64,000 bases of DNA from DATARH01 sp963789255 (lineage in GTDB: Bacteria; Pseudomonadota; Alphaproteobacteria; ATCC43930; CGMCC-115725): contig CAWBJW010000003.1 in NCBI GenBank assembly GCA_963789255.1, forward strand, positions 248,001 through 312,000, written 5' to 3'. Positions 63,494-64,000 of the stretch are shown here, piece by piece. The stretch's first letter is position 1. The number at the start of each line of letters is the position of its first letter. Under the pieces are notes generated by a model that worked only from the letters and a program-made list of their open reading frames with translations, was not told where the DNA came from and did not search any database. Both the position numbers and the translations under genes were made by a program.

Positions 63494-63798
63494 ATGGATC
63501 ATTTCAACCACCGGATTTCATCGCCACCGCCGGACCCATTCCGGCGGCCTCGATGGGTGTTTCTGATACGCCCAAAGCCGTTGATCGCAATGCTCACGGT
63601 CATCGTCATGCTCCTTCTCGTGGCTTTGTCACCTGGTTACGGGATCGGTTACCGACATTTGCGTGTAAAGCCGTTGGACATCGACGAGCCGGGCAATTCG
63701 AGTGGGGACGACGCCGTCGGTGGCGGTCGCGATGTCGAGCGCAGGGTTCATCGTCAGGGTGACGATTGCGGCCATGGTCGCGCCCCTTCCGACAAGGG
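63494..63798 (+). CDS. Possible small membrane protein
   Basis: The frame opens MDHFNHRISSPPPDPFRRPR and contains one membrane helix (PLIAMLTVIVMLLLVALSPG) followed by YGIGYRHLRVKPLDIDEPGN. The open frame continues to 63937, but from about 63700 it is antisense to ppsA and is probably not coding. I end it at the ppsA stop. Support is limited to the helix and base composition. Confidence 0.35.
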
Positions 63799-64000
63799 CT
63801 ATTGGGCGGCGAGCGGGGCGCCCGCCGCTTGCTGCTCGGCCTCGTGCACGACCGCCATCGTGTGCAAGATGCTCGCCGCGTTGACGCTGATCGAATCGAT
63901 CCCGAGCCGGGCTAGAAACTGCGCGATCTCGGGGTAATTGGCTGGGGCCTCGCCGCAGATGCCGACATGGCGGTGGTTGCGCTTGGCGCCGGTGACGGCG
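63799..64000 (-). CDS. ppsA: Phosphoenolpyruvate synthase, C-terminal end (partial)
   Basis: The last 66 codons: AVTGAKRNHRHVGICGEAPA, NYPEIAQFLARLGIDSISVN and AASILHTMAVVHEAEQQAAG, ending PLAAQ and TAG at 63799-63801. The 'GICGxAPxxYPEIAxFLxxxGIDSIS' segment is the C-terminal PEP-binding part of PpsA/PPDK enzymes (the Cys in GICG is the catalytic acid). The rest lies beyond the right edge. PEP synthase makes PEP from pyruvate and ATP for gluconeogenesis, which fits the nearby glycogen genes. Confidence 0.88.
   Translation of the reverse strand, partial: AVTGAKRNHRHVGICGEAPANYPEIAQFLARLGIDSISVNAASILHTMAVVHEAEQQAAGAPLAAQ

Overview
The window is GC-rich bacterial DNA that looks alphaproteobacterial. 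Three things point there: a guaB, RsmB-type methyltransferase and guaA gene order; short dispersed palindromes of the kind common in Rhodospirillales and Hyphomicrobiales genomes; and an N-type ATP synthase operon. No rRNA, tRNA or CRISPR array was found. Many otherwise complete genes are broken by single-base indels, often in short homopolymer runs. At the same time several very long genes (clpV, the P-type ATPase, pgm, the UPF0182 gene) are intact. I therefore read most small frameshifts as sequence errors, and give frameshifted genes their full extent with the break noted.

Layout. 1-4.3 kb (minus): N-type F-ATPase operon atpD-C-Q-R-B-E-F-A, running off the left edge. 4.4-7.8 kb: a Met/His-rich exported protein, a Crp/Fnr regulator, an SMP-30 lactonase and a luciferase-like monooxygenase. 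8-16 kb: HNH nuclease, NTF2-like and TerB-like proteins, a DinG-type Fe-S helicase, a DUF952 protein and three tandem paralogous membrane-anchored alpha/beta hydrolases. 16-27 kb: LVIVD-repeat protein, RadC, a chimeric guaA/enoyl-CoA hydratase ORF, an RsmB-type methyltransferase, guaB, rlmE, a Ppx/GppA phosphatase and an amidohydrolase. Two lower-GC unknown genes are wedged into the gua cluster, one with a HEPN-like RNQYAH motif. 27-30.5 kb: SxtJ-like protein, carbamoyltransferase and a VOC protein.

30.5-43.5 kb is accessory DNA: an IS66 scar, a CHRD protein, and a type VI secretion module (clpV, vgrG, a MORN-like protein, a DUF4280 PAAR-like protein, a SPOR protein and a zinc metallopeptidase effector candidate). 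The peptidase gene is split by an IS630-family element whose transposase carries an A7 frameshift site. Three overlapping unknown genes and a Cys-rich secreted protein between direct repeats follow.

43.5-64 kb is a carbohydrate region. Pgm, GlgP, a HAD phosphatase, AckA, phosphoketolase and a class I aldolase would turn glycogen into acetate and ATP by a phosphoketolase shunt, next to a P3A-type H+-ATPase. This region also contains gene fragments joined abruptly: ubiB/IS1634-like/ppk2, a 5'-truncated xfp, glk meeting ackA tail to tail, and a decayed glgX tail. These are either real rearrangement scars or assembly chimeras. The right edge holds a glucoamylase-family protein and the 3' end of ppsA.
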